DNA of 64,000 bases, taken from NCBI RefSeq assembly GCF_900103585.1, contig NZ_FNHV01000023.1, positions 62,001 through 126,000 of the forward strand, given 5' to 3'. The notes under the pieces were generated by a model, which saw only the letters and a program-made list of their open reading frames with translations, was not told the origin of the DNA and searched no databases. Position numbers and translations under genes: made by a program. This document shows, one piece after another, positions 27,632 through 36,366 of the stretch (positions within the stretch are counted from its first letter, which is position 1; each line of letters starts with the position of its first letter). This DNA comes from Streptomyces sp. cf386. GTDB taxonomy: Bacteria > Actinomycetota > Actinomycetes > Streptomycetales > Streptomycetaceae.

Positions 27632-27651
27632 TCGTCCTTATATAGGGACGA
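27632..27651. promoter_or_regulatory. Palindrome upstream of narK
   Basis: TCGTCC-TTATATAG-GGACGA is a 20-bp palindrome with one mismatched pair, 148 bp before narK. Its AT-rich centre stands out in this GC-rich gap. It could bind a nitrate or nitrogen regulator, but the match to no known box is clear. Confidence 0.4.
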
Positions 27652-27798
27652 CCAACACAACCTCTCATCCGCCCTCCGCGCCGGGTGAGAGCAAAGTTCC
27701 TTTCCGGTCACCCGGTGCCACAGCCCGGAAACGCGCCCTCCCTACCTTCGGGACCAGCCACTCAAGCGCGACCGAGCCCCGAAGACCGTGGAGGCGCC

Positions 27799-29181
27799 AT
27801 GACAGCCCCTAGCACAGCCCCCGCCGCGAGCAGGGGAGGCCGCTGGATCGACCACTGGGACCCCGAGAACGAGGCCTTCTGGAACGAGACCGGTGAGAAG
27901 GTTGCCCGCCGGAACCTCTTCTTCTCGGTGCTCTCCGAGCACATCGGGTTCTCGATCTGGACCCTGTGGTCCGTGATGGTGCTGTTCATGGGGCCGGAGT
28001 ACGGGCTCACCCCCGCCGACAAGTTCTTCATCGTGTCGATGGCCACACTGGTCGGCGCCATCGTCCGCGTGCCCTACACCTTCGCCGTCGCCGTCTTCGG
28101 TGGCCGGATGTGGACGGTCATCTCGGCGAGTCTGCTGCTGGTGCCGACGGTCGCCGCGTTCGCCGTGATGGAGCCGGGAACGTCGTTCACCACCTTCCTG
28201 CTGTGCGCGATGCTGGCCGGCATCGGCGGCGGCAACTTCGCCTCCAGCATGACCAACATCAACGCCTTCTTCCCCCTCCGCAAGAAGGGCTGGGCGCTCG
28301 GCCTGAACGCCGGCGGCGGCAACATCGGCGTGCCCGTGGTGCAGCTCATCGGTCTCGCGGTGATCGGCGCCAGCGGGGGCCCGCGGGTGCTGCTCGGGAT
28401 CTACATCCCGTTCATCGTGATCGCGGCCGTCCTCGCGTGGCTGAAGATGGACAGCATCTCGTCCGTCAAGAACGACACCGGCGCCGCCAAGGACGCCGTC
28501 AAGGACGCCCACACGTGGATCATGTCCTTCCTCTACATCGGCACCTTCGGTTCGTTCATCGGCTACAGCTTCGCCTTCGGCCTCGTCCTGCAGACCCAGT
28601 TCGGCCGTACGCCGCTCCAGGCCGCCTACGTCACCTTCATCGGCCCGCTGCTCGGCTCCCTGATCCGCCCGCTGGGCGGCGCGCTCGCCGACCGGTTCGG
28701 CGGCGCGAAGATCACGCTGTGGAACTACGTCGGCATGGCCGCCGCGACCTCGGTCATCATCGTGGCCTCGATGCAGAAGTCGCTGCCGCTGTTCACCACC
28801 GCGTTCATCACCCTGTTCGTGCTGACCGGCCTCGGCAACGGTTCGACGTACAAGATGATCCCCGGCATCTTCCAGGCGAAGGCTGCCGCCAAGGGGCTCA
28901 CCGGTGAGGAGGCCGCCTCCTACGGCCGCCGCCTGTCCGGTGCCTCCATGGGTCTCATCGGCGCGGTGGGCGCGCTCGGCGGACTCGGCATCAACCTCGC
29001 CTTCCGCCAGTCCTTCCTCACCGTGGGCTCCGGCACCGGCGCCTTCGTCGCCTTCCTCGCCTTCTACGGCGTCTGTTTCGCGGTCACCTGGGCCGTATAC
29101 CTTCGCCGCCCGGCCGCCTCCGAGACCCACGCCACATCGGCGACAGAGGCAAAGCCGCAGCTCAGCTACGCCGAGGTGTGA
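27799..29181 (+). CDS. narK: NarK-type nitrate/nitrite MFS transporter
   Basis: The 460-residue, 12-helix protein has the NarK family hallmarks: WDPENEAFWNETGEKVARRNLFFSVL at the N-terminus, and two Gly-rich nitrate signatures, GIGGGNFASSMTNINAFFP with NAGGGNIGV in the first half and GLGNGSTYKMIPGIF in the second. Arg residues within helices would bind nitrate. ATG 27799 has GGAGG five bases upstream. It would import nitrate for assimilation or exchange it for nitrite; the adjacent nnaR favours assimilation. Confidence 0.93.
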   Translation: MTAPSTAPAASRGGRWIDHWDPENEAFWNETGEKVARRNLFFSVLSEHIGFSIWTLWSVMVLFMGPEYGLTPADKFFIVSMATLVGAIVRVPYTFAVAVFGGRMWTVISASLLLVPTVAAFAVMEPGTSFTTFLLCAMLAGIGGGNFASSMTNINAFFPLRKKGWALGLNAGGGNIGVPVVQLIGLAVIGASGGPRVLLGIYIPFIVIAAVLAWLKMDSISSVKNDTGAAKDAVKDAHTWIMSFLYIGTFGSFIGYSFAFGLVLQTQFGRTPLQAAYVTFIGPLLGSLIRPLGGALADRFGGAKITLWNYVGMAAATSVIIVASMQKSLPLFTTAFITLFVLTGLGNGSTYKMIPGIFQAKAAAKGLTGEEAASYGRRLSGASMGLIGAVGALGGLGINLAFRQSFLTVGSGTGAFVAFLAFYGVCFAVTWAVYLRRPAASETHATSATEAKPQLSYAEV

Positions 29182-29208
29182 CGTAACACTGCCGACATGA
29201 AGCCGAAC

Positions 29209-29238
29209 CGAGCCTGTCACGCACCGTTGACAGGCTCG
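29209..29238 (+). terminator. Hairpin after narK
   Basis: Perfect 11-bp arms CGAGCCTGTCA and TGACAGGCTCG with an eight-base loop, 27 bp after narK. There is no U-tract, as often in Streptomyces. Confidence 0.7.
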
Positions 29239-29333
29239 ATCGGCATGCAGGTGTGAACACCCTGGGTGAAGTCAGGAACTCCCACGGTGCGACCGCCTGG
29301 CGCACGCACCACATCTCGAGCGGGACGAGAGCT

Positions 29334-30485
29334 ATGTACGACGAACAGCAGCAATCGGAACACGGGCCGCTGGCGGGATTCACCGTGGGCGTGACCGCCG
29401 CGCGCCGGGCCGACGAACTCGGGGCCCTGCTCCAGCGGCGCGGCGCGGCCGTCCTGCACGCCCCTGCCCTGCGCATCGTGCCGCTCGCCGACGACAGCGA
29501 GCTGCTCGCAGCCACGAAGGAGATCATCCAGCGGACGCCGGACATCGTGGTCGCCACGACCGCGATCGGCTTCCGGGGCTGGATCGAGGCCGCCGACGGG
29601 TGGGGACTGGGCGAGGACCTGCTGGAACGGCTGCGCGGCGTCGAGCTGCTCGCCCGCGGCCCCAAGGTCAAGGGCTCGGTCCGGGCCGCCGGGCTGACCG
29701 AGGAGTGGTCGCCGTCCAGCGAGTCCATGGCCGAGGTGCTGGACCGGCTGCTGGAGGAGGGCGTCGACGGGCGCCGTATCGCCATCCAGCTGCACGGTGA
29801 GCCGCTGCCCGGATTCGTGGAGGCGCTCAGGGCCGCGGGAGCGGAGGTGCTCGGGGTGCCGGTCTACCGGTGGCTGCCGCCGGAGGACATCGGCCCGGTC
29901 GACCGCCTGCTGGACGCCACGGTCTCCCGCGGCCTGGACGCCCTGACCTTCACCAGCGCACCCGCCGCCGCGTCCCTGCTGTCCCGTGCCGAGGAACGCG
30001 GGCTGCTTCCGGAGCTGCTCGCCGCCCTCCACCACGACGTCGTTCCGGCCTGCGTCGGCCCCGTCACCGCGCTGCCACTGCAGGCCCACGGAGTCGACAC
30101 GGTCCAGCCCGAACGCTTCCGGCTCGGTCCGCTGGTCCAGCTGCTGTGCCAGGAGCTGCCCGGCCGGGCCCGGTCGCTGCCGATCGCCGGGCACCAGGTG
30201 GAGATCCGCGGCCATGCGGTCCTGGTCGACGGGGCGCTACGTCCCGTGCCGCCCGCGGGCATGTCCCTGCTGCGGGCCCTGTCCCGACGGCCGGGGTGGG
30301 TGGTGGCCCGGGCGGATCTGCTGCGTGCGCTGCCGGGCGCCGGCCGCGATGAGCACGCGGTGGAGACGGCGATGGCTCGGCTGCGGACGGCTCTGGGGGC
30401 GCCGAAGTTGATCCAGACGGTGGTGAAGCGGGGGTATCGGCTGGCGCTGGATCCGGCGGCGGACGCGAAGTACGCGGACGTGTGA
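29334..30485 (+). CDS. nnaR: HemD-like / OmpR-type winged-helix regulator NnaR
   Basis: The 383-residue protein (ATG 29334; GTG 29253 also possible) has a uroporphyrinogen-III-synthase-like domain over the first 265 residues (GFTVGVTAARRADELGALL ... DALTFTSAPAA ... CVGPVTA). It ends in an OmpR-type winged helix (VEIRGHAVLVDGALRPVPPAGMSLLRAL...TAMARLRTALG...IQTVVKRGYRL). In streptomycetes the NnaR protein with this fusion cooperates with GlnR to activate nitrate and nitrite assimilation genes, and here it sits 152 bp downstream of narK. The HemD-like part probably senses rather than catalyses (inference). Confidence 0.9.
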   Translation: MYDEQQQSEHGPLAGFTVGVTAARRADELGALLQRRGAAVLHAPALRIVPLADDSELLAATKEIIQRTPDIVVATTAIGFRGWIEAADGWGLGEDLLERLRGVELLARGPKVKGSVRAAGLTEEWSPSSESMAEVLDRLLEEGVDGRRIAIQLHGEPLPGFVEALRAAGAEVLGVPVYRWLPPEDIGPVDRLLDATVSRGLDALTFTSAPAAASLLSRAEERGLLPELLAALHHDVVPACVGPVTALPLQAHGVDTVQPERFRLGPLVQLLCQELPGRARSLPIAGHQVEIRGHAVLVDGALRPVPPAGMSLLRALSRRPGWVVARADLLRALPGAGRDEHAVETAMARLRTALGAPKLIQTVVKRGYRLALDPAADAKYADV

Positions 30486-30514
30486 GGAGGCACCCGGCGT
30501 TGGTGTCGCCCTCG

Positions 30515-30590
30515 CTGGGGGCTCGCAGCCCCCAGGCGCCCCCGCTTTCGGCCCCGAATGGGCCTCGTCCTCAAGCGCCGGACGGGCTGG
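30515..30590 (+). repeat. Intergenic repeat, family A, second copy
   Basis: The hairpin CTGGGGGC-TCGCA-GCCCCCAG and the tail GGGCCTCGTCCTCAAGCG / CCGGACGGGCTGG repeat the layout seen at 5507-5580. Its last 20 bp encode the C-terminal residues of the minus-strand DUF1772 gene. Confidence 0.65.
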
Positions 30591-31083
30591 AATGCGCTGA
30601 CGGGCGCCGAGAGCGGCCGTAATCCACCAGCGCCCGCGCCAAGCACCCCACCGCCACCGTCGCCAGCACCGCCCGCAGTGCATTCCAGGCCAGCCACGGA
30701 CCCTCGAACTCCTCCCGCAGGGCCGCCGGATCACCGGTCCCCTTCAGGCCGTCGTTCAGCGGGATGTTGAAGGCGACGGTGACGAAGAAGGCGAGCGCGT
30801 ACGCCGTCGCGGCCGCCCACACCCACCCCCGGTACGGCGCCTCGCGCACCTGCCAGGCCGACACCCCCGTCAGCGCCAGCGCCCCGATGAAGCTCAGGAA
30901 GAACACCGGGTTCTCGAACGCGTCGTTGATGTCACGCATGACCTCGACGTACACCCGGTCATCGCTGCGCGCCAACCCCGGCATCACCCCGCAGGCGAAG
31001 ATGTAGAAGGCCCCGGCGATCAGGCCCATGGCTACCGTGGCCGCGCCCAGTACGGTTCCCACAAGTGTGCTGTTCCGTGTCAT
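30571..31083 (-). CDS. DUF1772 membrane protein
   Basis: The 170-residue protein has four membrane helices and fits the DUF1772 / anthrone-oxygenase-like family: GLIAGAFYIFACGVMPGL in helix 1, then FVTVAFNIPLND and FEGPWLAWNALR between helices 3 and 4. Members are found in oxidative tailoring and in unknown settings; no activity can be assigned. Its last residues (SSPSGA) fall inside the family-A repeat, suggesting the repeat inserted at or shifted the original stop. Confidence 0.8.
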   Translation of the reverse strand: MTRNSTLVGTVLGAATVAMGLIAGAFYIFACGVMPGLARSDDRVYVEVMRDINDAFENPVFFLSFIGALALTGVSAWQVREAPYRGWVWAAATAYALAFFVTVAFNIPLNDGLKGTGDPAALREEFEGPWLAWNALRAVLATVAVGCLARALVDYGRSRRPSAHSSPSGA

Positions 31084-31289
31084 GTCCTCCAGTCAACGGA
31101 CCCTCACCGCGTCCGAACATGGCCGTCACGCGCAGCCCCATACGCGGTCGTCCAGCGCCAACCCCGGTACGAGGGGTTCCGGCTCCGCGAGCGGGCAGGC
31201 ACTGTTAGAGGGAACGGTTCCCCCAGCCCTCCTCACGGCACCTCACCGACCCCTGCTGACCGGGGTGACCCCTAGGCGGTGACAGGCAC

Positions 31290-31886
31290 ATGGCACTGGG
31301 TTTGGCCACGGACGCGTACGAGCTGCGGTTCGACGCCGGACGGATCTGTCTGGATCTCCTCGCGACCACGCACCCCGAGGAACGGTTCGACTCCGTCGAG
31401 GTGTTGTGCGCCTGGATCGCCCGGGCGGGGCTGGTCCCGCCGGACACGCCGCTCGCCCACGCCGACGCCTCCTGGCTGGTCACCTTCCGCGAACTGCGCG
31501 GACTTGTCGGGCATTTGGTGCGGGGCGGCCTCAATCCCGAGCCCTGGCCGTCGTACGACCTCGCGCTCGCCCGGGTCAACGACATCGCCCTTGCCGCGCC
31601 CCCGGCCCCCCGTGCCGTACGCGGTGAAGACGGCACCCTGGTCCGGGAGTTGGATCATCCGCCCGAGGGCGCCGCCCTGCTCGGCGCCCTCGCGCGCGAC
31701 GCCCTGGAGCTGCTCACCGATCCGGTCGCGCGGGCCGGGCTGAGGGAGTGCGAGGGGGACAACTGTCCGATCGTTTATCTCGATTCGTCCCGGGGGCGCA
31801 GGAGGCGCTGGTGTTCCAGTGAGGTCTGCGGGAACCGCGAAAGGGTCGCCCGGCACCGTCGTCGCGCGGCCCTCGCCCGCGCCTGA
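31290..31886 (+). CDS. CGNR zinc-finger (ABATE domain) protein
   Basis: The 198-residue protein has an N-terminal ABATE-type helical domain (GRICLDLLATTHPEERFDSVEVLCAWI) and a C-terminal CGNR zinc finger: C-x4-C in CEGDNC, then RRRRWCSSEVCGNRERVARHR. Such proteins are thought to be DNA-binding stress or metabolism regulators. It is monocistronic, and ATG 31290 has no strong ribosome site. Confidence 0.88.
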   Translation: MALGLATDAYELRFDAGRICLDLLATTHPEERFDSVEVLCAWIARAGLVPPDTPLAHADASWLVTFRELRGLVGHLVRGGLNPEPWPSYDLALARVNDIALAAPPAPRAVRGEDGTLVRELDHPPEGAALLGALARDALELLTDPVARAGLRECEGDNCPIVYLDSSRGRRRRWCSSEVCGNRERVARHRRRAALARA

Positions 31887-32151
31887 TGGTCCGTTATGCG
31901 CCTTCTGTGAAACGGCAGTCGAAGTGATTTCGATTACATGCCGTTTACCTACGCACCCGTAGGGAAGGTCGGATTCGATCTTGCCGATGTGACGGAAATG
32001 TAAAGATCGCACGGTGGGAATGTGCTGCCATGTCCCGCTCGTCACGTCACTCCGCAGAAAACTGTCGCCTCACTTTGAACGCTCAACGGGCCCCTTCCGT
32101 ACGGGTAGTCGAGCGACCGACTGGGGGAACCCCCGGACATCGGAGGTGGGC

Positions 32152-32727
32152 GTGCGCAAGGATTCCGTCGTGGCCAATGAACGTGGATCGAGGGCCCGAC
32201 ATCGCATGTCCCAGCCCTCGGAACCAGATGAGGAGCTGATGCGTGCGCTGTACAGAGAGCACGCCGGACCCCTCCTTGCGTATGTCCTTCGACTGGTCGC
32301 CGGTGATCGGCAACGAGCAGAGGACGTCGTGCAGGAGACGCTCATCCGTGCCTGGAAGAACGCCGGGCAGCTCAATCGAGCGACCGGATCGGTACGCCCC
32401 TGGCTGGTGACGGTCGCGAGGCGCATCGTCATCGACGGCCACCGCAGCCGGCAGGCCCGGCCGCAGGAGGTCGATCCGTCGCCGCTGGAGGTCATCCCCG
32501 CGGAGGACGAGATCGACAAGGCGCTGTGGCTGATGACGCTGTCGGACGCACTCGACGACCTGACCCCCGCCCACCGGGAGGTGCTCGTCGAGACGTACTT
32601 CAAGGGGCGTACGGTCAATGAGGCGGCCGAGACGCTGGGCATACCCAGTGGCACCGTCCGCTCCAGGGTCTTCTATGCCCTGCGGTCGATGAAGCTGGCT
32701 CTGGAGGAGCGGGGGGTGACGGCGTGA
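32152..32727 (+). CDS. sigU: ECF RNA polymerase sigma factor, SigU-like
   Basis: The 191-residue sigma factor has region 2 (LYREHAGPLLAYVLRLVAGDRQRAEDVVQETLIRAWKN) and region 4 (LDDLTPAHREVLVETYFKGRTVNEAAETLGIPSGTVRSRVFYALRSMK), with no region 3. GTG 32152 follows a strong GGAGGT. Its TGA overlaps the start of a zinc-finger anti-sigma gene. I recall SigU with its anti-sigma RsuA in this position (upstream of a helicase, malic enzyme and hup) in S. coelicolor, where it affects secreted proteins; the symbol rests on that synteny. Confidence 0.85.
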   Translation: MRKDSVVANERGSRARHRMSQPSEPDEELMRALYREHAGPLLAYVLRLVAGDRQRAEDVVQETLIRAWKNAGQLNRATGSVRPWLVTVARRIVIDGHRSRQARPQEVDPSPLEVIPAEDEIDKALWLMTLSDALDDLTPAHREVLVETYFKGRTVNEAAETLGIPSGTVRSRVFYALRSMKLALEERGVTA

Positions 32728-33551
32728 TGAGTGTTTACGGGGGAAACCAGGGATTCGGGATGGGCGGTTCGGGTATGTCTGGCCCCATGCAGGGACATCC
32801 GGTTCCGAGCGAGCACGAGACCGTCGGCGCCTACGCCCTCGGGATTCTCGACGACGCCGAGGCAACCGCTTTCGAAGCGCATCTCGCGACCTGCGAATGG
32901 TGCGCCCAGCAGCTGGACGAGCTCGCCGGAATGGAGCCGATGCTGGCCGCGCTCGCGGACCTGCCCGGATCCGGTTCGCCCGCCATCGGCGAGTCCCTGT
33001 CGGCGAAGCCCAGCCCACGGCTGGTCAACAAGCTCGTCGACGAGGTCGCCGAGCGCCGCGCCCAGAAGCGCCGGCGCAGCTTCTACATGGTCGCCGCGTC
33101 GGCCGCGCTGATCGTCGGCGGACCGTTCGCCGCGATGGCCGCCGGCGGTGGTGACTCCGGAGGCAGCGACCAGCCGCGTGTCCTGTCGAGCTCCGCCAAG
33201 GAGATCTTCGACTCCATGGAGACCAAGGTGTCGGGCAAGGACGCCACGACCGGCGTCAGCGCGACCGTCGCCATGGCGGAGAAGGACTGGGGCACCTCGG
33301 CCTTCCTCGAACTCAAGGGCGTCAAGGGCCCGCTCAAGTGCTCCCTGATCGCCATCGGCGACAACGGCGAGCGCTGGACCGTCGCCTCCTGGACCGTCGG
33401 CAAGTGGGGCTACGGCCTCCCGGACGGCAAGACCGAGCAGTCCAAGCAGCCGCTCTACATCGGCGGCGGCGCCGCGCCGAGCGTCAATGACATCGACAAG
33501 TTCGAGGTCGTGACGCAGGACGGCGAGAAGCTCGTCGAGGTCGACGCGTAG
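32727..33551 (+). CDS. rsuA: Membrane-bound ZAS-type anti-sigma factor, RsuA-like
   Basis: The 274-residue protein has the zinc anti-sigma motif H52-x3-C56-x2-C59 (HLATCEWC) with the flanking GAYALGILDDAEATAFEAH. A single membrane helix lies near 112-134 (FYMVAASAALIVGGPFAAMAA), followed by an extracellular domain of about 140 residues. It would hold SigU at the membrane until an envelope signal or thiol change releases it. The ATG overlaps the sigma stop (GTGATGA); GTG 32724 is an alternative start. The outer domain is the likely sensor. Confidence 0.85.
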   Translation: MSVYGGNQGFGMGGSGMSGPMQGHPVPSEHETVGAYALGILDDAEATAFEAHLATCEWCAQQLDELAGMEPMLAALADLPGSGSPAIGESLSAKPSPRLVNKLVDEVAERRAQKRRRSFYMVAASAALIVGGPFAAMAAGGGDSGGSDQPRVLSSSAKEIFDSMETKVSGKDATTGVSATVAMAEKDWGTSAFLELKGVKGPLKCSLIAIGDNGERWTVASWTVGKWGYGLPDGKTEQSKQPLYIGGGAAPSVNDIDKFEVVTQDGEKLVEVDA

Positions 33552-33620
33552 TCGCCGTAGCTTTTCCGGGTCCCCTTCGCGTACGGTTGACGGCTGCCCA
33601 GCACGTCAGAAGGGGGCCCG

Positions 33621-36053
33621 GTGGCCGCTCAGGCTCAACAGGAAACCGCGCTCGAAGACTCCCTGCGAGACCGAGAGATCAGCGTCGAACAGGAACACCT
33701 GGATCGCGTGTACCAGCGCCTCGAGGAGAAGATCCACGAGGCGGAGTTCCTGATGAACGACGCGGCCAAGCGCGGCCAGGTCGGCACACCCGGCGCGCTC
33801 GCCGAGCGGGACGCGCAGGTCTTCCGGGCGGGTGTCCACCTCAACCGGCTCAACAACGAGTTCGAGGACTTCCTCTTCGGCCGTATCGACCTGCTGCTCG
33901 GCAGGGACGGCAAGAAGGGGCCGGACGGTGCCTACACCGCGGTCGAACCCGCCGAGGGCGCGGTCCGCGAGGACAACACCGCCGACATCGCCGAGACCCT
34001 GCACATCGGCCGGATCGGTGTGCTCGACCAGGACTACGCCCCGCTGGTCATCGACTGGCGGGCCCCGGCCGCGGCGCCCTTCTACCGCTCCACCCCGGTC
34101 GATCCGGGGCGGGTCGTACGGCGCCGGGTCATCCGCTCCAAGGGGCGCCGCGTACTCGGCGTCGAGGACGACCTCATGCGCCCCGAGCTCAAGGCGTCCC
34201 TCGGCGGGCACGAGCTGCCCGTCATCGGCGACGGCGCCCTCATGGCCGCCCTCGGCCAGGCCCGCAGCCACACCATGCGGGACATCGTGGCGTCCATCCA
34301 GGCCGAGCAGGACCTGGTCATCCGCGCCCCCGCCGCCTCCGTGACGTACGTGGAGGGCGGCCCCGGCACCGGCAAGACCGCCGTCGCCCTGCACCGCGCC
34401 GCCTACCTGCTCTACCAGGACCGGCGCCGGTACTCCGGCGGCATCCTGATCGTCTCGCCGACCCCGCTGCTGGTGGCGTACACCGAAGGCGTGCTCCCGT
34501 CCCTCGGCGAGGAGGGCCAGGTCGCCATCCGCGCGATCGGCTCCCTCGTCGACGGCGCCGAGGCCACGCTGTACGACTCCCCGGCCGTGGCCCGCGCCAA
34601 GGGCTCGTACCGCATGCTCAAGGTGCTGCGGAAGGCGGCGCGGGGCGCGCTGGAGGGGGGACCGGGAGGCGGGACCGCTCCCGGCCGGCCCCCCGCCGGT
34701 GACGCGGGGGCGAACCGCACCGGGCAGCTCGCCTTCGGCGACGACGACACCGACGCCGACGCACCCGCGCGGACCCCCGCCGGACCGCCCACGCGGCTGC
34801 GCGTGGTCGCCTTCGGGCGCCGCCTGGAGCTGGAGGCCGACGCGCTGGAACGTATCCGCCGGACCGCCCTCGGCGGCACGGCCCCCGTGAACCTGCTGCG
34901 CCCGCGCGCCCGCAAGCTGCTGCTCGACGCCCTGTGGGCGCAGTCCGGCGGCGCCTCCCGCCACACCGACCCGGAACTGGCCGCCGAGCTGCGCTCCTCC
35001 TTCGACGAGGACGTGACCTCGGAGGACAGCTTCCTCGCCTTCCTCGACGCCTGGTGGCCCGAGCTCACCCCGAAGGCCGTCCTGGACGCGATGGCCGACG
35101 AGCGCCGCCTCGGCCGCTGGGCCCGCCGGATCCTCAACCCCGGCGAGATCCGCAAGGTGGCCCGCTCGCTCAAGCGGGACGGCCTCTCCGTGCACGACAT
35201 CGCCATGCTCGACGAGCTCCAGGCGATCCTCGGCACCCCGGCCCGCCCCCGGAAGAAGCGCGAACTGGACCCGCTCGACCAGCTCACCGGCCTTGAGGAG
35301 CTGATGCCGGTCCGCGAGGAGTCGCAGCGCGAGCGCGCCGAGCGGCTGGCGGCCGAGCGTGTCGAGTACGCCCATGTCATCGTCGACGAGGCCCAGGACC
35401 TCACGCCGATGCAGTGGCGGATGGTGGGGCGCCGGGGCCGGCACGCGACGTGGACGGTCGTCGGCGACCCGGCCCAGTCGTCCTGGTCCGACGTGGACGA
35501 GGCGGCCGAGGCCCGCGACGAGGCCCTCGGCAGCCGCCCGCGCCGCCGCTTCCAGCTCACCGTGAACTACCGCAACCCGGCCGAGATCGCCGAGCTCGCG
35601 GCGAAGGTACTGGCCCTCGCCATGCCGGGCTCCACGTCACCGTCGGCGGTCCGCTCCACCGGCGTACAGCCCCGTTTCGTGGCAACGAACAATGCACGCA
35701 GCACCGTCGCACGAGACTCCCTCGCGCAGACCGTCCGCGAGGAAGCCGCCCGGCTGCTCGACCAGGTCGACGGCACGGTCGGAGTGGTCGTCGCCATGCA
35801 GCGGCGCGAGGAGGCGGCCAAATGGCTGGCCGGGCTGGGCGACCGGGTCGTGGCGCTCGGCAGCCTGGAGGCGAAGGGCCTGGAGTACGACGCGACGGTC
35901 GTCGTCTCCCCGGCCGAGATCGCGGACGAGTCACCGGCCGGACTGCGCGTGCTGTACGTCGCGCTCACCCGGGCCACCCAGCAGCTCACGGTGGTGTCGG
36001 CGGAGCGGGACGAGCCGGACGCGACCGGGGTGCCCGACCTCCTGCGAGATTGA
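33621..36053 (+). CDS. helD: HelD-like UvrD/Rep-type helicase factor of RNA polymerase
   Basis: The 810-residue protein starts with the long N-terminal coiled arm typical of HelD (about 1-90: REISVEQEHLDRVYQRLEEKI). A superfamily 1 ATPase is split by a large insertion: Walker A GGPGTGKTAV near 246, DEAQDLTP, QLTVNYRNP, EAKGLEYDATVV and VALTRATQQL. Actinobacterial HelD inserts its arms into RNA polymerase channels and frees stalled enzyme; the related HelR protects against rifamycins. No rifamycin-associated palindrome is seen upstream, so HelD is the safer name. GTG 33621 follows AGAAGGGGG. It lies 69 bp after the anti-sigma gene. Confidence 0.85.
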   Translation: MAAQAQQETALEDSLRDREISVEQEHLDRVYQRLEEKIHEAEFLMNDAAKRGQVGTPGALAERDAQVFRAGVHLNRLNNEFEDFLFGRIDLLLGRDGKKGPDGAYTAVEPAEGAVREDNTADIAETLHIGRIGVLDQDYAPLVIDWRAPAAAPFYRSTPVDPGRVVRRRVIRSKGRRVLGVEDDLMRPELKASLGGHELPVIGDGALMAALGQARSHTMRDIVASIQAEQDLVIRAPAASVTYVEGGPGTGKTAVALHRAAYLLYQDRRRYSGGILIVSPTPLLVAYTEGVLPSLGEEGQVAIRAIGSLVDGAEATLYDSPAVARAKGSYRMLKVLRKAARGALEGGPGGGTAPGRPPAGDAGANRTGQLAFGDDDTDADAPARTPAGPPTRLRVVAFGRRLELEADALERIRRTALGGTAPVNLLRPRARKLLLDALWAQSGGASRHTDPELAAELRSSFDEDVTSEDSFLAFLDAWWPELTPKAVLDAMADERRLGRWARRILNPGEIRKVARSLKRDGLSVHDIAMLDELQAILGTPARPRKKRELDPLDQLTGLEELMPVREESQRERAERLAAERVEYAHVIVDEAQDLTPMQWRMVGRRGRHATWTVVGDPAQSSWSDVDEAAEARDEALGSRPRRRFQLTVNYRNPAEIAELAAKVLALAMPGSTSPSAVRSTGVQPRFVATNNARSTVARDSLAQTVREEAARLLDQVDGTVGVVVAMQRREEAAKWLAGLGDRVVALGSLEAKGLEYDATVVVSPAEIADESPAGLRVLYVALTRATQQLTVVSAERDEPDATGVPDLLRD

Positions 36054-36209
36054 TCCGGATGAACTACCGGTACGGGAATGGCCTTACGGGATCGGTTTGT
36101 TAGCCTGGGTGTGGCACCGGCTCGATCCAAGCCCCCGGGCCCAACCTTCGTCGCTACGAGCGACCACTTGCCGCGAGGCGAGCATGGCGGGTCGGTGTCA
36201 TGAACGTTG

Positions 36210-36246
36210 AAGAGGCCCACGTCACGATGTGACGTGGGCCTCTTTT
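36210..36246 (+). terminator. Strong rho-independent terminator before the malic enzyme gene
   Basis: A 16-bp stem (AAGAGGCCCACGTCAC, loop GAT, complement at 36229-36244) runs into TTTT. It lies 157 bp after the helD stop within a 313-bp gap. A GTTAGCCT -10-like sequence at about 36098-36105 suggests that a small RNA could start here and end at this hairpin. Confidence 0.9.
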
Positions 36247-36366
36247 CATGCGAAGACGTGGCGAACAATACGTTCGCAATCCACGCCCGGCTAACTCCTA
36301 CTCAGCGGTAGGTGCGACGATCGGACGGCGAACAGCGACACACGGTGAAAGCAGAGGAAGTCGGCC

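Noticed and set aside
27541..27798. GlnR boxes upstream of narK
   Set aside because: Only weak GTCAC-like halves; no pair with proper spacing was convincing.
33552..33620. Rifamycin-associated element before the helD-like gene (would make it helR)
   Set aside because: No long palindrome is present in the 69-bp gap.
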